From JAOUJD01 sp963841815 (GTDB lineage: Bacteria > Pseudomonadota > Gammaproteobacteria > Burkholderiales > Burkholderiaceae_F), in assembly GCA_963841815.1 (NCBI GenBank), contig CAWJEE010000019.1:62001-126000 (forward strand): a stretch of 64,000 nt of DNA, given 5' to 3'. Below the pieces are notes generated by a model. The model worked only from the letters and a program-made list of their open reading frames with translations. It made no database searches and had not been told where the DNA came from. The first letter of the stretch is position 1, and each line of letters starts with the position of its first letter. This document shows positions 42,867-51,952 of the stretch, piece after piece. A program made the translations under genes and the position numbers.

Positions 42867-43910
42867 ATGGCCGGTAAAGCCATGCAGACGACACAAGACC
42901 TCACCCTCGACGATTTCGACTTCGACCTGCCGCCGCACCTGATCGCGCAGCACCCGCTGCCCGAGCGCACGGCGAGCCGGCTGCTGCACGTCGCGGGCGA
43001 CGCGCTGCGCGACCTCGCGTTCACCGACCTCGAGCGCCTGCTCGTTCCCGGCGACCTGCTCGTGTTCAACGACACGCGCGTGCTGAAGGCGCGGCTGCTC
43101 GGACGCAAGCCGACCGGCGGCCACGTCGAGGCGCTGGTCGAGCGCGTCGTCGAGCCGACGCTCGCGGCTGCGATGGTCCGCACCAGCCACAAGCCGCAGC
43201 CCGGCGCGGTGTTCCTGTTCGACGATGCGCGCGCCACCGTGGAAGGCCGGCGCGGCGAGTTCTTCCTGCTGCGGTTCGACGCGGACGTCGGCGCCGTCAT
43301 GGAGCGCATCGGCCACGTCCCGCTGCCGCCGTACATCGTGCACGCCGACGCCGCCGAGGACGCGGAGCGCTACCAGACCGTCTACGCGGCCCGGCCGGGC
43401 GCCGTCGCAGCGCCGACCGCGGGACTGCACTTCACGCGAGAGTTGCTCGACCGGCTGCGCGCCCGCGGCGTCGAGCTCGCGACGCTGACGCTGCACGTCG
43501 GCGCGGGGACGTTCCAGCCGGTCCGCACCCGGGACCTGTCGGAACACCGGATGCACAGCGAGTGGTTCGAAATCGGCGAGGCGACCGCCGCGGCGGTCAA
43601 CCATGCGCGCGCCGACCGGCGCCGCGTGATCGCGGTCGGCACGACGAGCCTGCGCGCGCTGGAATCCGCCGGACGGGACGGAATCCTGCGCGCGGGATCC
43701 GCCGAGACCGACATCTTCATCACGCCCGGCTTCCATTTCCGCATCGTCGACGCGCTGGTCACGAACTTCCACCTTCCCCGGTCGACGCTGCTGATGCTGG
43801 TGTCCGCGTTCGCGGGGATCGACCGGATCCGGAGCGCCTACGCGCACGCGATCGCGCGGCAGTACCGCTTCTTTTCCTACGGCGACGCCATGTTCCTGGA
43901 GCGCACCTGA
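42867..43910 (+). CDS. queA: S-adenosylmethionine:tRNA ribosyltransferase-isomerase
   Basis: 347 residues. Family segments: FDFDLPPHLIAQHPLPERTA, GDLLVFNDTRVLKARLLGRK, PLPPYIVHADAAEDAERYQT, AAPTAGLHFTRELLDRL, LHVGAGTFQPVR, DIFITPGFHF and TNFHLPRSTLLMLVSAFAG. It transfers the ribosyl moiety of SAM to 7-aminomethyl-7-deazaguanine in tRNA, giving epoxyqueuosine, the substrate of QueG encoded at 27.6-28.7 kb. ATG 42882 is a possible later start. The stop overlaps the tgt ATG (TGATG). Confidence 0.95.
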   Translation: MAGKAMQTTQDLTLDDFDFDLPPHLIAQHPLPERTASRLLHVAGDALRDLAFTDLERLLVPGDLLVFNDTRVLKARLLGRKPTGGHVEALVERVVEPTLAAAMVRTSHKPQPGAVFLFDDARATVEGRRGEFFLLRFDADVGAVMERIGHVPLPPYIVHADAAEDAERYQTVYAARPGAVAAPTAGLHFTRELLDRLRARGVELATLTLHVGAGTFQPVRTRDLSEHRMHSEWFEIGEATAAAVNHARADRRRVIAVGTTSLRALESAGRDGILRAGSAETDIFITPGFHFRIVDALVTNFHLPRSTLLMLVSAFAGIDRIRSAYAHAIARQYRFFSYGDAMFLERT

Positions 43911-45052
43911 TGACGGCCGGGTTCGAAGTGCTGGGCACCGACGGCGCCGCGCGGCGCGGCCGGCTGACGCTGAACCACGGCGTCGTCGAGACGCCGGTCT
44001 TCATGCCGGTGGGCACCTACGGCACCGTCAAGGCGATGGCGCCGGCCGAGCTCGTGGACCTCGGCGCGCAGATCGTGCTCGGCAACACGTTCCACCTGTG
44101 GTTGCGGCCGGGACTCGACGTGATCGAGGTCCACGCGGGGCTGCACCGCTTCATGGGGTGGAACCGGCCGATCCTGACCGACTCGGGCGGCTTCCAGGTG
44201 TTCTCCCTCGGCGCGCTGCGCAAGATCAGCGAGGACGGCGTCCGGTTCGCCTCCCCCGTGAACGGCGACCGCCTGTTCCTGACGCCCGAGGAGTCGATGC
44301 GGATCCAGGACGGCCTGGACTCGGACGTCGCGATGGTGTTCGACGAGTGCACGCCGTATGCGATCGGCGACCGGCCGGCCACCATGGACGAAGCCGCGGC
44401 GTCGATGCGGCTGTCGCTGCGCTGGGCCGGCCGCAGCCGCGGCGCGTTCGACCGGCTGGGGGAAGCGCGCGGTCGCCGCAACGCGCTGTTCGGGATCGTC
44501 CAGGGCGGCATGTTCGAGACGCTCCGCGACGAGTCGCTGGCGGGGCTCGTCGACATCGGCTTCGAGGGCTACGCGATCGGCGGCCTGTCGGTCGGCGAAC
44601 CGAAGGAAGACATGCTGCGGATCCTCGCGCACACCGCGCCGCGCCTGCCGGGCGGCCGCCCGCGGTACCTGATGGGCGTCGGCACGCCGGAAGACCTGCT
44701 CGACGGCATCGCCGCCGGCATCGACATGTTCGACTGCGTGATGCCGACCCGCAACGCGCGCAACGGGTGGCTCTTCACCCGGTTCGGCGACGTCAAGCTG
44801 CGCAACAGCCGCTATCGGGCGGACAGCGCGCCGCTGGATGAAACCTGCGCCTGCCCGACGTGTCGAACGTTCTCGCGCAGCTACCTGCACCACCTGCAGC
44901 GGGTCAACGAGATCCTCGGGGCGCGGCTGAACACCGTCCACAACCTGCACTTCTACCTCGACCTGATGCGGCAGGCGCGGGCGGCCATCGCGGAGGGCCG
45001 GTTCGCCGCGTTCCGTGAGGGTTTCCTGCAGGATCGCCGGCGCGGGGTGTGA
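43910..45052 (+). CDS. tgt: Queuine/preQ1 tRNA-ribosyltransferase
   Basis: 380 residues. Catalytic Asp in PILTDSGGFQVFSLG and nucleophile Asp in GIDMFDCVMPTRNARNG; substrate loop LFGIVQGGMFETLR and GGLSVGEPKEDM; Zn site CACPTCRTFSRSYLHH. It exchanges guanine-34 for preQ1 in GUN-anticodon tRNAs. One-base overlap with queA; the queuosine genes run directly into yajC-secDF, as in E. coli. Confidence 0.97.
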   Translation: MTAGFEVLGTDGAARRGRLTLNHGVVETPVFMPVGTYGTVKAMAPAELVDLGAQIVLGNTFHLWLRPGLDVIEVHAGLHRFMGWNRPILTDSGGFQVFSLGALRKISEDGVRFASPVNGDRLFLTPEESMRIQDGLDSDVAMVFDECTPYAIGDRPATMDEAAASMRLSLRWAGRSRGAFDRLGEARGRRNALFGIVQGGMFETLRDESLAGLVDIGFEGYAIGGLSVGEPKEDMLRILAHTAPRLPGGRPRYLMGVGTPEDLLDGIAAGIDMFDCVMPTRNARNGWLFTRFGDVKLRNSRYRADSAPLDETCACPTCRTFSRSYLHHLQRVNEILGARLNTVHNLHFYLDLMRQARAAIAEGRFAAFREGFLQDRRRGV

Positions 45053-45136
45053 GGCCGGGAACGCAGGGCCGGCCGCTATACTTGCGTGTTTGTCCGGGCA
45101 CCGTTGCCGGGACGTTCACCACCTCGGGAGTTTTCG

Positions 45137-45484
45137 ATGTTCCTGATCTCGAACGCATACGCGCAGGCCGCCCCGGCCGCCGCCGCTGGAGCCGAATCGT
45201 CCTACATGTCGATCGGCTTCATGGTGCTGATCTTCGTCGTCTTCTACTTCCTGCTGATCCGTCCGCAGGTGAAGCGGCAGAAGGAGCACAAGGCCATGGT
45301 CGACTCCCTGAAGAAGGGCGACGAGGTCCTGACGGCCGGCGGCATCGTCGGCAAGATCGTCGAGATGCACGACCAGTACGTCACGGTGCAGGTCGCGGCG
45401 GTGAACGGCCAGCCCGTGCAGCTGTCGATGCAGCGCTCCGCCGTGCAGACGCTGCTTCCCAAAGACACCTTCAAGCCGGCCTGA
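45137..45484 (+). CDS. yajC: Preprotein translocase subunit YajC
   Basis: 115 residues. A short N-terminal Ala-rich stretch, one membrane helix (MSIGFMVLIFVVFYFLLI) followed by RPQVKRQKEHKAMVDSLKKG and GDEVLTAGGIVGKIVEMHDQ. Accessory of the Sec holotranslocon, encoded before SecD and SecF. GGGAG lies 8 nt before the ATG. Confidence 0.95.
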   Translation: MFLISNAYAQAAPAAAAGAESSYMSIGFMVLIFVVFYFLLIRPQVKRQKEHKAMVDSLKKGDEVLTAGGIVGKIVEMHDQYVTVQVAAVNGQPVQLSMQRSAVQTLLPKDTFKPA

Positions 45485-45533
45485 AGTCCGACTCCTGCAC
45501 GTGCGTCGCCTGCCTCTTCGTGCCTTTGAACAA

Positions 45534-45566
45534 GTTCCGGGTGCCGGGCCGTCCCGAGCCCGGAAC
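45534..45566 (+). promoter_or_regulatory. Hairpin in the yajC-secD intergenic region
   Basis: GTTCCGGG / CCCGGAAC 8-bp stem with GC-rich interior. No T tract, so it is more likely an RNA processing or attenuation structure than a terminator. Confidence 0.4.
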
Positions 45567-45578
45567 TCCAACCTGATC

Positions 45579-45623
45579 GGCGCAAGTGCTCGTGCAGCGC
45601 GCAGCGCTGCGAACACTTGCGCC
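45579..45623 (+). promoter_or_regulatory. Long two-part hairpin directly upstream of secD
   Basis: Outer stem GGCGCAAGTG / CACTTGCGCC (10 bp), small internal loop, inner stem GCAGCGC / GCGCTGC with loop GCA. It ends 8 bp before the secD ATG, and no Shine-Dalgarno is visible in the remaining space. A translational control element is plausible. Confidence 0.45.
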
Positions 45624-45631
45624 GCGTGTCC

Positions 45632-47485
45632 ATGAATCGCTATCCGCTCTGGAAGTACATCGTCATCGTCGTCGCCCTGCTGATCGGGGCGACGTACATG
45701 CTGCCCAATTTCTTCGGCGAATCGCCCGCGGTGCAGGTCTCCTCCGCAAAGTCGACCGTCAAGGTCGATCCGGCGCTGATGACGCGCGTCGAGGAGATCC
45801 TGAAGAACGCCAAGTTCGAGCACGCGGGCCTGTACTTCGACCAGGTCGGACTCAGCTCGACTATCCGGGTGCGGTTCAAGGACGCGGACACGCAGCTCGC
45901 CGCCAAGGACGTGATCCAGAAGGCGCTCGACCCGAGCCAGGAAGACCCGGCCTACGTCGTGGCGCTGAACCTGGTGTCGAACACGCCGCGCTGGCTGCAG
46001 AGCCTGCGTGCGCTGCCGATGTACCTCGGCCTCGACCTGCGCGGCGGCGTGCACTTCCTGATGCAGGTCGACATGCGGGCCGCCGTGGACAAGCGACTCG
46101 ACACGCTGGCGTCCGACATCCGGACGCTGCTGCGCGAGAAGAACATCCGCCACGCCGGCATCAACAAGACGCCGACTTCGATCGAGATCAAGTTCCGCGA
46201 CGCCGAGACCCGCGCGAAGGCGGAAGACGAGATCCGTGGCCAGGTGCGCGAGCTGACGTTGCGGGAGGAAGGCGCGGGCGACAGCCTGTCCATCATCGCC
46301 ACGCTGTCGCCGGCGGCGCAGAAGGAGATCCAGGACAACGCGCTGAAGCAGAACATCACCACGCTGCACAACCGCGTGAACGAACTGGGCGTGGCCGAGC
46401 CGGTGATCCAGCAGCAGGGCGCCGACCGCATCGTGGTCCAGCTGCCGGGCGTGCAGGACGTGGCGCGCGCCAAGCAGATCCTCGGCCGCACCGCGACGCT
46501 CGAGATCCGGATGGTCGACCAGGAAGCGATGGCGGCGGGGCTGCCGGGCGCGATCACCGTGCCGGAGCGCAAGGCCGGCGGCGTCGTCACGCAGACTCCG
46601 CTGAAGCGGGAAGTCGTGGTCACCGGCAACCAGCTGAACGGCGCCTCCGCGACGCTCGACCAGAACCAGCGCCCCGCCGTGTCGGTGCGCCTCGACGAGG
46701 CCGGCGGCCGCGCGATGCGCGCCGTCACGCGCGACAACATCGGCAAGCTGATGGCGATCGTCCTCTACGAGAAGGGCAAGGGCGAGGCGATCTCGGTGGC
46801 GCGCATCCAGGGCGAGTTCGGAAACCAGTTCCAGATCACCGGCAGCTTCACGGTGCAGGAGACGAGCGACCTCGCCCTGCTGATCCGCTCCGGCTCGCTC
46901 GCGGCGCCGATGGAGATCATCGAGGAGCGCACGATCGGCCCGAGCCTGGGCAAGGAAAACATCGAGCGCGGCTTCCGCTCGACGCTGTACGGTTTCCTGG
47001 CGATCGCGGCCTTCATGATCTTCTACTACCGGATTTTCGGCCTGATCTCGGTGGCGGCGCTGTCGGTCAACATGATGCTGCTGATCGCGCTGCTATCCAT
47101 GCTGCAGGCGACGATGACGCTGCCCGGCATCGCGGCCGTGGCGCTTGCGCTCGGCATGGCGATCGACTCCAACGTGCTGATCAACGAGCGCGTGCGCGAG
47201 GAACTGCGCAACGGCCGCACCCCGCAGCAGGCGATCACCGAGGGCTATGAAAAGGCGTTCGCGACGATCCTCGACTCGAACGTCACGACGCTGATCGCCG
47301 GCATCGCGCTGCTGACCTTCGGCTCCGGACCGGTGCGCGGCTTCGCGATCGTGCACTCGCTCGGCATCCTGACTTCGATCTTCTCTGCGGTGTTCGTGTC
47401 GCGCGCGATCGTCAACCTCGTGTACGGGTCGCGCAAGAAGCTGCAGTCGATCTCGGTCGGCCAGGTCTGGAAACCGGGCGTCTGA
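45632..47485 (+). CDS. secD: Protein translocase subunit SecD
   Basis: 617 residues. TM1 at the N-terminus (YPLWKYIVIVVALLIGATYM), a large periplasmic P1 region with LGLDLRGGVHFLMQVDM, and a C-terminal five-helix RND-like domain with IGPSLGKENIERGFRSTLYG, ALGMAIDSNVLINERVREEL and ATILDSNVTTLIAGIALLTF (D-x-N motif). It uses proton-motive force to pull proteins from SecYEG. ATG 45632 is preferred over the in-frame TTG at 45617; a strong hairpin sits just before it. Confidence 0.96.
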   Translation: MNRYPLWKYIVIVVALLIGATYMLPNFFGESPAVQVSSAKSTVKVDPALMTRVEEILKNAKFEHAGLYFDQVGLSSTIRVRFKDADTQLAAKDVIQKALDPSQEDPAYVVALNLVSNTPRWLQSLRALPMYLGLDLRGGVHFLMQVDMRAAVDKRLDTLASDIRTLLREKNIRHAGINKTPTSIEIKFRDAETRAKAEDEIRGQVRELTLREEGAGDSLSIIATLSPAAQKEIQDNALKQNITTLHNRVNELGVAEPVIQQQGADRIVVQLPGVQDVARAKQILGRTATLEIRMVDQEAMAAGLPGAITVPERKAGGVVTQTPLKREVVVTGNQLNGASATLDQNQRPAVSVRLDEAGGRAMRAVTRDNIGKLMAIVLYEKGKGEAISVARIQGEFGNQFQITGSFTVQETSDLALLIRSGSLAAPMEIIEERTIGPSLGKENIERGFRSTLYGFLAIAAFMIFYYRIFGLISVAALSVNMMLLIALLSMLQATMTLPGIAAVALALGMAIDSNVLINERVREELRNGRTPQQAITEGYEKAFATILDSNVTTLIAGIALLTFGSGPVRGFAIVHSLGILTSIFSAVFVSRAIVNLVYGSRKKLQSISVGQVWKPGV

Positions 47486-47512
47486 CGCCGACGGAACGAA
47501 AGAGAAAGCGCC

Positions 47513-48448
47513 ATGGAGTTTTTCCGCATTCGCCGCACGATTCCGTTCATGCGGTATTCGCTGGTCCTGAACGCGATCTCGCTGATCTCGTTCCTGGTCG
47601 CGGTCGGGTTCCTCGTGTTCCGCGGGCTCAGCCTGTCGGTCGAGTTCACCGGCGGCACCGTGATGGAAGTGTCCTACCAGCAGGGCGCGAACCTCGAACA
47701 GATCCGCGACGCGATCGAGAAGAAGGGCTGGGGCGAGTTCCAGGTGCAGAACTTCGGCACGTCGCGCGACGTGATGATCCGGCTGCCCGTCGAAAAGGGC
47801 TACACGTCGGGCCAGCAGGCCGATCGCGTGATGCAGACGCTGAAGGCGCAGGATCCGTCGGTCGAGCTGCGGCGCGTGGAGTTCGTCGGCCCGCAGGTCG
47901 GCGAGGAACTCGCGCACGACGGCCTGCTCGCCCTGCTGATGGTCGTGATCGGCATCATGATCTACCTCGCCTTCCGCTTCGAGTGGAAGTTCGCGCTCGC
48001 GGCGATCATCGCCAACCTGCACGACGTGATCCTGGTCATCGGGATGTTCTCGATCTTCGGCTGGGAGTTCTCGCTGCCGGTGCTGGCCGCCGTGCTCGCG
48101 GTCCTCGGCTACTCGGTGAACGAGTCGGTGATCATCTTCGACCGGGTGCGGGAGCACTTCAAGAAGATGCGCCGGGCTACCACCGTGGAGGTGATCGACT
48201 CGGCCATCACGGCGACGATCTCGCGCACGATCATCACGCACGGCTCCACGATGTGCATGACGCTCGCGATGCTGTTCTTCGGCGGCCCGGCGCTGCACTA
48301 CTTCGCGCTGGCGCTCACCATCGGGATCCTGTTCGGCGTCTACTCGTCGGTGTTCGTCGCGGCCGCGATCGCCATGTACCTCGGCGTCAAGCGCGAGGAC
48401 CTGGTGAAGGCGGTCAAGAAGGAAGACGAGCAGGCCGTCGTTCCGTAG
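47513..48448 (+). CDS. secF: Protein translocase subunit SecF
   Basis: 311 residues. FRGLSLSVEFTGGTVMEVSY, IMIYLAFRFEWKFALAAIIA, and the conserved YSVNESVIIFDRVREHFKKM and TISRTIITHGSTMCMTLAML. Partner of SecD in the translocon, 27 bp downstream of secD with its own GAAAGAGAAA upstream. The C-terminus ends in a charged tail. Confidence 0.96.
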   Translation: MEFFRIRRTIPFMRYSLVLNAISLISFLVAVGFLVFRGLSLSVEFTGGTVMEVSYQQGANLEQIRDAIEKKGWGEFQVQNFGTSRDVMIRLPVEKGYTSGQQADRVMQTLKAQDPSVELRRVEFVGPQVGEELAHDGLLALLMVVIGIMIYLAFRFEWKFALAAIIANLHDVILVIGMFSIFGWEFSLPVLAAVLAVLGYSVNESVIIFDRVREHFKKMRRATTVEVIDSAITATISRTIITHGSTMCMTLAMLFFGGPALHYFALALTIGILFGVYSSVFVAAAIAMYLGVKREDLVKAVKKEDEQAVVP

Positions 48449-48463
48449 GCCGCGCGCGCCGCC

Positions 48464-49111
48464 GTGCCAGCACCGGTCCGCGTCTGGGACCTGCCGACGC
48501 GCCTGTTCCACTGGGCGCTCGCCGCGCTCGTCGCCTGTTCCGTCGTCACCGTGAAGCTCGGCGGCTTCTGGATGGACTGGCACATGCGCTCCGGCTACGC
48601 GATCCTCGCGCTCGTCCTGTTCCGCATCCTGTGGGGCTTCGCCGGCAGCCGCTATGCGCTGTTCTCGAGCTTCGTGCGACGGCCCTCGGAGGTCATCGGA
48701 TACCTGCGAGGCCAGGTGGAGCACGGCGCGGGTCACAGCCCGCTCGCGGCGATCTCGGTGCTCGCGCTGCTCGGCGTGCTGCTCGCACAGGCGAGCACCG
48801 GATTGTTCAGCAACGACGGCAACTTCACCGAAGGGCCGCTCGCGCACCTGGTCAGCGGCGCCGCCGGAGAGCGGCTGTCGACGGCGCACCGGTTCGGCGA
48901 GTGGGCGATCTACACGCTGGTCGGCCTGCACATCGCCGCCATCGCGTACTACGCGACCTTTCGGAAGGTCGCCCTCGTGCGCCCGATGATCACCGGTGAC
49001 CGATTCGACGTCGAGGCGACGTCGGCCGACGACGGCGCCAAGATGCGGCTCCGCGCGCTGGCGCTTGCCGTCGCGGCCGCAGCCATCGCCGCGTTCATCG
49101 TCACGCGGTAG
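48464..49111 (+). CDS. Cytochrome b561-type membrane protein
   Basis: 215 residues, GTG start, four to five membrane helices. VRVWDLPTRLFHWALAALVA, MRSGYAILALVLFRILWGF, and paired histidines in LSTAHRFGEWAIYTLVGLHI match the Ni/Fe-hydrogenase/thiosulfate-reductase-like b561 family, which binds two haem b in the inner membrane. Electrons could pass to small periplasmic cytochromes such as the c' type encoded at 49.9-50.3 kb, but the two genes are convergent and separated by a repeat. It follows secF by 15 bp. Confidence 0.85.
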   Translation: MPAPVRVWDLPTRLFHWALAALVACSVVTVKLGGFWMDWHMRSGYAILALVLFRILWGFAGSRYALFSSFVRRPSEVIGYLRGQVEHGAGHSPLAAISVLALLGVLLAQASTGLFSNDGNFTEGPLAHLVSGAAGERLSTAHRFGEWAIYTLVGLHIAAIAYYATFRKVALVRPMITGDRFDVEATSADDGAKMRLRALALAVAAAAIAAFIVTR

Positions 49112-49133
49112 ACGTCAGGTCGAGCTTGGACCC

Positions 49134-49760
49134 GCGAGCGAAGCAATCGCGTCGTGTAGCGCTCGATCGCACACGGAGAGGCCGTCGACTGCGCCTGAAC
49201 GGGCGGCGGGGCACCTCCCTCCGCGCCCGTCGCGGCGGGCGTCATTCAGCCATCGGCATTGCCTGCGGGCCAGCAGATTTCTGAGCGTTGTCTTCGCCGC
49301 GCCCACGGTGGTGCCTCGCGGCTGTGCCCACCTGGCCCGCCGCCCTCGCGCAACTGGTACGCCCGCCGACTGACGGTCGCTCCGCGAGGCACCCCACCAC
49401 CCGCCCAGGCGCCGCGCGCATGGTTGGGGCGGACAAGCTCCTTGGCGATGGGCCCGGAAACCCCAGCGAAACTCCGCGATGCGGCCAGTCGTTGGCCCGG
49501 CGCGGCAATGCGCATCCACACCGCGCGGCGCGCCGAGCGCGCTGCGGGGTGCTCGCGCAGCGCGGCGCCGTGCGGCGGGCGTGGCATTACAGAAGCTGCG
49601 GCGGGCCGGGACGAACACCGGCCGGAAGGCACGATCGGCGAAACCACGAGAACTCACTCCGAAAGCTGCCGGCCCGCGAGACGTGCCCTTGACCCAGTGT
49701 CGCCCGCCGCGCGTCGCGCGGAGTCGAGGCGCCCCGCAGCGCGGTCGGCGCGCAGGGGAC
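49134..49760 (+). repeat. Dispersed non-coding repeat, copy A (full length)
   Basis: About 627 bp, clearly similar along its length to copy C (61864-62498). Conserved blocks are GTAGCGCTCGATCG near the start, the hairpin GCGCCCGTCGCGGCGGGCG, GCCAGCAGATTTCTGAGCG, an inverted pair GGTGCCTCGCGG / CCGCGAGGCACC about 70 bp apart, ACTCCGAAAGCTGCCGGCCC, and the end GTCGGCGCGCAGGGGA. Long open frames cross it on both strands, but their products are Arg/Pro/Ala-rich with no domain, as expected of GC-rich non-coding DNA. It starts 23 bp after the cytochrome b561 stop and fills most of 49112-49862. Confidence 0.8.
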
Positions 49761-49811
49761 GCTGCTGCACGCAGCAACTCACGGGAGTTCTCACTCCGGC
49801 GGGCACCAGAA

Positions 49812-49846
49812 GAAACGCCGCCGAGGCCAACGCCCGGGCGGCGTTC
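49812..49846 (-). terminator. Terminator of the cytochrome c' gene
   Basis: AACGCCGCC / GGCGGCGTT stem, then TTCTTCT on the minus strand, 17 bp beyond the cytochrome stop. Confidence 0.75.
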
Positions 49847-49862
49847 GTTGTCAGGCCAGCGG

Positions 49863-50312
49863 CTACTTGTTGCGATAGTTGTCGTGGCAGCTGTCGCACG
49901 ACTTGACCGTCGCCTGGAACTGCGTGCGGATGGCGGCGACGTCGCCGGACTTCGACACGTCGACCAGCTTGATCACCTCCTGGCGCATGGCGCGGCCGAT
50001 CTCGCTCACTTTCGGGTCGGTGAAGGCTTCGGGCTTGGCGCGGGTCGCCGGATTGCCGCCCTTTTCCGATCCCTTAACGTACCCCTCGCCCGGCAGCTGC
50101 GACACGAAGTCGACGATCGCGGCGCTGCGCTGGATGGCGGCGATGTCGGGCTTGTCGGCCTTCAACTGCGTGAAGATCTTGCCCATCTGATGGCCCATGA
50201 TCACGTACGCCGACTGGCGATAGCGGATCGCATCCTCGGGCTTCGAGAACTGGGCCGAGGCCGGAACGGCAACGGCGAGCAGAACGGCGGTGGTCAACAA
50301 CCTGGCTTTCAC
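49863..50312 (-). CDS. Cytochrome c' (class II, C-terminal haem)
   Basis: 149 residues, GTG start preceded by AAGGAG at 8 nt. Signal peptide KARLLTTAVLLAVAVPASAQ. The mature protein is a four-helix bundle with the haem site near the C-terminus, VKSCDSCHDNYRNK (CxxCH), and a near-N-terminal YRQSAYVIMGHQMGKI, where the Met may be the distal residue. Periplasmic; class II cytochromes bind NO or CO or act in electron transfer. Confidence 0.9.
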   Translation of the reverse strand: MKARLLTTAVLLAVAVPASAQFSKPEDAIRYRQSAYVIMGHQMGKIFTQLKADKPDIAAIQRSAAIVDFVSQLPGEGYVKGSEKGGNPATRAKPEAFTDPKVSEIGRAMRQEVIKLVDVSKSGDVAAIRTQFQATVKSCDSCHDNYRNK

Positions 50313-50434
50313 TTCGACACTCCTTCTTGGGTCGTGATGGACGAGGGTTCGGGGGTACGGCAGGCAGTCCTGGCCCGACCGCGCAAACGCCGCGCCGCCC
50401 GGCCGTATTCCAAAGAGTCGATGCCAGCGGACGG

Positions 50435-51796
50435 TCAGGCCCGGCGGGCGAGTTCGCCCGCCTTGCCGAGATAGCTGGCGGGTGTCAGGGCGAGCAGGCG
50501 ATCGCGGGCATCCGCCGGAATCGCGAGGCCGCGGATGAACGCGTGCAGCGCATCGCGCGTGATGCCCTGCCCGCGCGTGAGCGCCTTCAGCTGTTCGTAC
50601 GGATTCTCGACGCCGTAGCGCCGCATCACCGTCTGCACCGGTTCGGCGAGGATTTCCCAGGCCTCGTCGAGGTCTGCCTTCAGCCGCGCCTCGTTGACCT
50701 CGAGCTTGCGCAGGCCGCGCAGGCACGCGTCGTAGGCGACCAGGGAGTAGCCGAACGCCACCCCGAGGTTGCGCAGGACCGTCGAGTCGGTGAGGTCGCG
50801 CTGCCAGCGCGACACCGGAAGCTTCTCTGCCAGGTGCCGCAGCATCGCGTTGGCGAGGCCGAGGTTGCCTTCGGAATTCTCGAAATCGATCGGGTTGACC
50901 TTGTGCGGCATCGTCGACGAGCCCACTTCCCCGGCCTTCAGCTTCTGCTTGAAGTACCCCAGCGAGATGTAGCCCCAGACGTCGCGGTCCAGGTCCAGCA
51001 GGATCGTGTTCGCGCGCGCAACGGCGTCGAACAGTTCCGCCATGTAATCGTGCGGCTCGATCTGGATCGTGTGCTCGTTGAAGGTCAGGCCCAGCCCTTC
51101 GATCAGCTCGCGCGAGAAGTGCTCCCAGTCGACGTTCGGATACGCCACGAGGTGCGCGTTGAAGTTGCCGACGGCGCCGTTCATCTTGGCGAGCAGCGGC
51201 ACGCGGGCGATCGCGTCGATCGCAGTTCCAAGGCGCACCGCGACGTTCGCGAACTCCTTGCCGACGGTCGTCGGCGTCGCCGGCTGGCCGTGCGTGCGCG
51301 ACATCATCGGCAGGTCGGCGTGGCCGTGCGCGTATTCGCGCAGCTGCGCGTGGATCGCGCGCAGCCGGCCCTGCAGCACGAAGCGGCCGCGCTCGAGCAT
51401 CAGCGCGTGCGAGACGTTGTTGATGTCCTCGGACGTGCACGCGAAGTGGATGAACTCGGCCGCCTTGCCGAGCGCGGCCCCGGTGCGCGCCTTGATGAAG
51501 TACTCGACCGCCTTGACGTCGTGGTTCGTCTCGGCCTCGATCGCCTTGATCTCCATGCAGTCCTCGATGCCGAACTGCACGACGAGCTGGCGCAGGTCGG
51601 CCTGCAGCGGCCCGGCCAGCGGCGGAAGTTCGGGCAGCCCGATCGACGAGAGCGCGATCAGCCACTCGATCTCGACGCGCAGGCGCTCGCGCATGAACGC
51701 GAACTCCGAAAAGACTTCACGGAGTTCGGCGGTCTGGCGGCCATAGCGCCCGTCCAGCGGCGACAGGGCGGTCAGGGAAAGGAGTTCGAGGGACAT
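50435..51796 (-). CDS. purB: Adenylosuccinate lyase
   Basis: 453 residues. LSPLDGRYGRQTAELREVFS at the N-terminus, FACTSEDINNVSHAL, RTHGQPATPTTVGKE (catalytic His), and the signature loop GEVGSSTMPHKVNPIDFENS with the catalytic Ser. It performs two fumarate-releasing steps of purine synthesis. The length and the start match the E. coli-type PurB. Divergent from the GST gene. Confidence 0.96.
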   Translation of the reverse strand: MSLELLSLTALSPLDGRYGRQTAELREVFSEFAFMRERLRVEIEWLIALSSIGLPELPPLAGPLQADLRQLVVQFGIEDCMEIKAIEAETNHDVKAVEYFIKARTGAALGKAAEFIHFACTSEDINNVSHALMLERGRFVLQGRLRAIHAQLREYAHGHADLPMMSRTHGQPATPTTVGKEFANVAVRLGTAIDAIARVPLLAKMNGAVGNFNAHLVAYPNVDWEHFSRELIEGLGLTFNEHTIQIEPHDYMAELFDAVARANTILLDLDRDVWGYISLGYFKQKLKAGEVGSSTMPHKVNPIDFENSEGNLGLANAMLRHLAEKLPVSRWQRDLTDSTVLRNLGVAFGYSLVAYDACLRGLRKLEVNEARLKADLDEAWEILAEPVQTVMRRYGVENPYEQLKALTRGQGITRDALHAFIRGLAIPADARDRLLALTPASYLGKAGELARRA

Positions 51797-51894
51797 GACG
51801 GCGCGGACATGGGCACCGGAAGAAACTGGCGCCAGAAGAGTGAAATCAGTGTAGCAAACGGGCCATTGGACCCGCCCCGGGTCTTCACTCGGCA

Positions 51895-51922
51895 TTGCGG
51901 GGCGAGCGCCGCCCGATATACT
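51895..51922 (+). promoter_or_regulatory. Putative sigma-70 promoter of the GST gene
   Basis: TTGCGG, 16-bp spacer, TATACT, about 30 bp before the GTG start codon. Confidence 0.5.
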
Positions 51923-51952
51923 GCGCCGCAGTCCCTTCCAGGTGCCACCCCG

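Noticed and set aside
45485..45566. A Rho-independent terminator between yajC and secD
   Set aside because: The hairpin lacks a T tract and the genes belong to one well-known operon.
49115..49906. Long Arg/Pro-rich open frames on both strands of repeat copies A and C
   Set aside because: No start/ribosome signals or domains; equally long frames on several phases are typical of GC-rich non-coding DNA. They are parts of the repeat.
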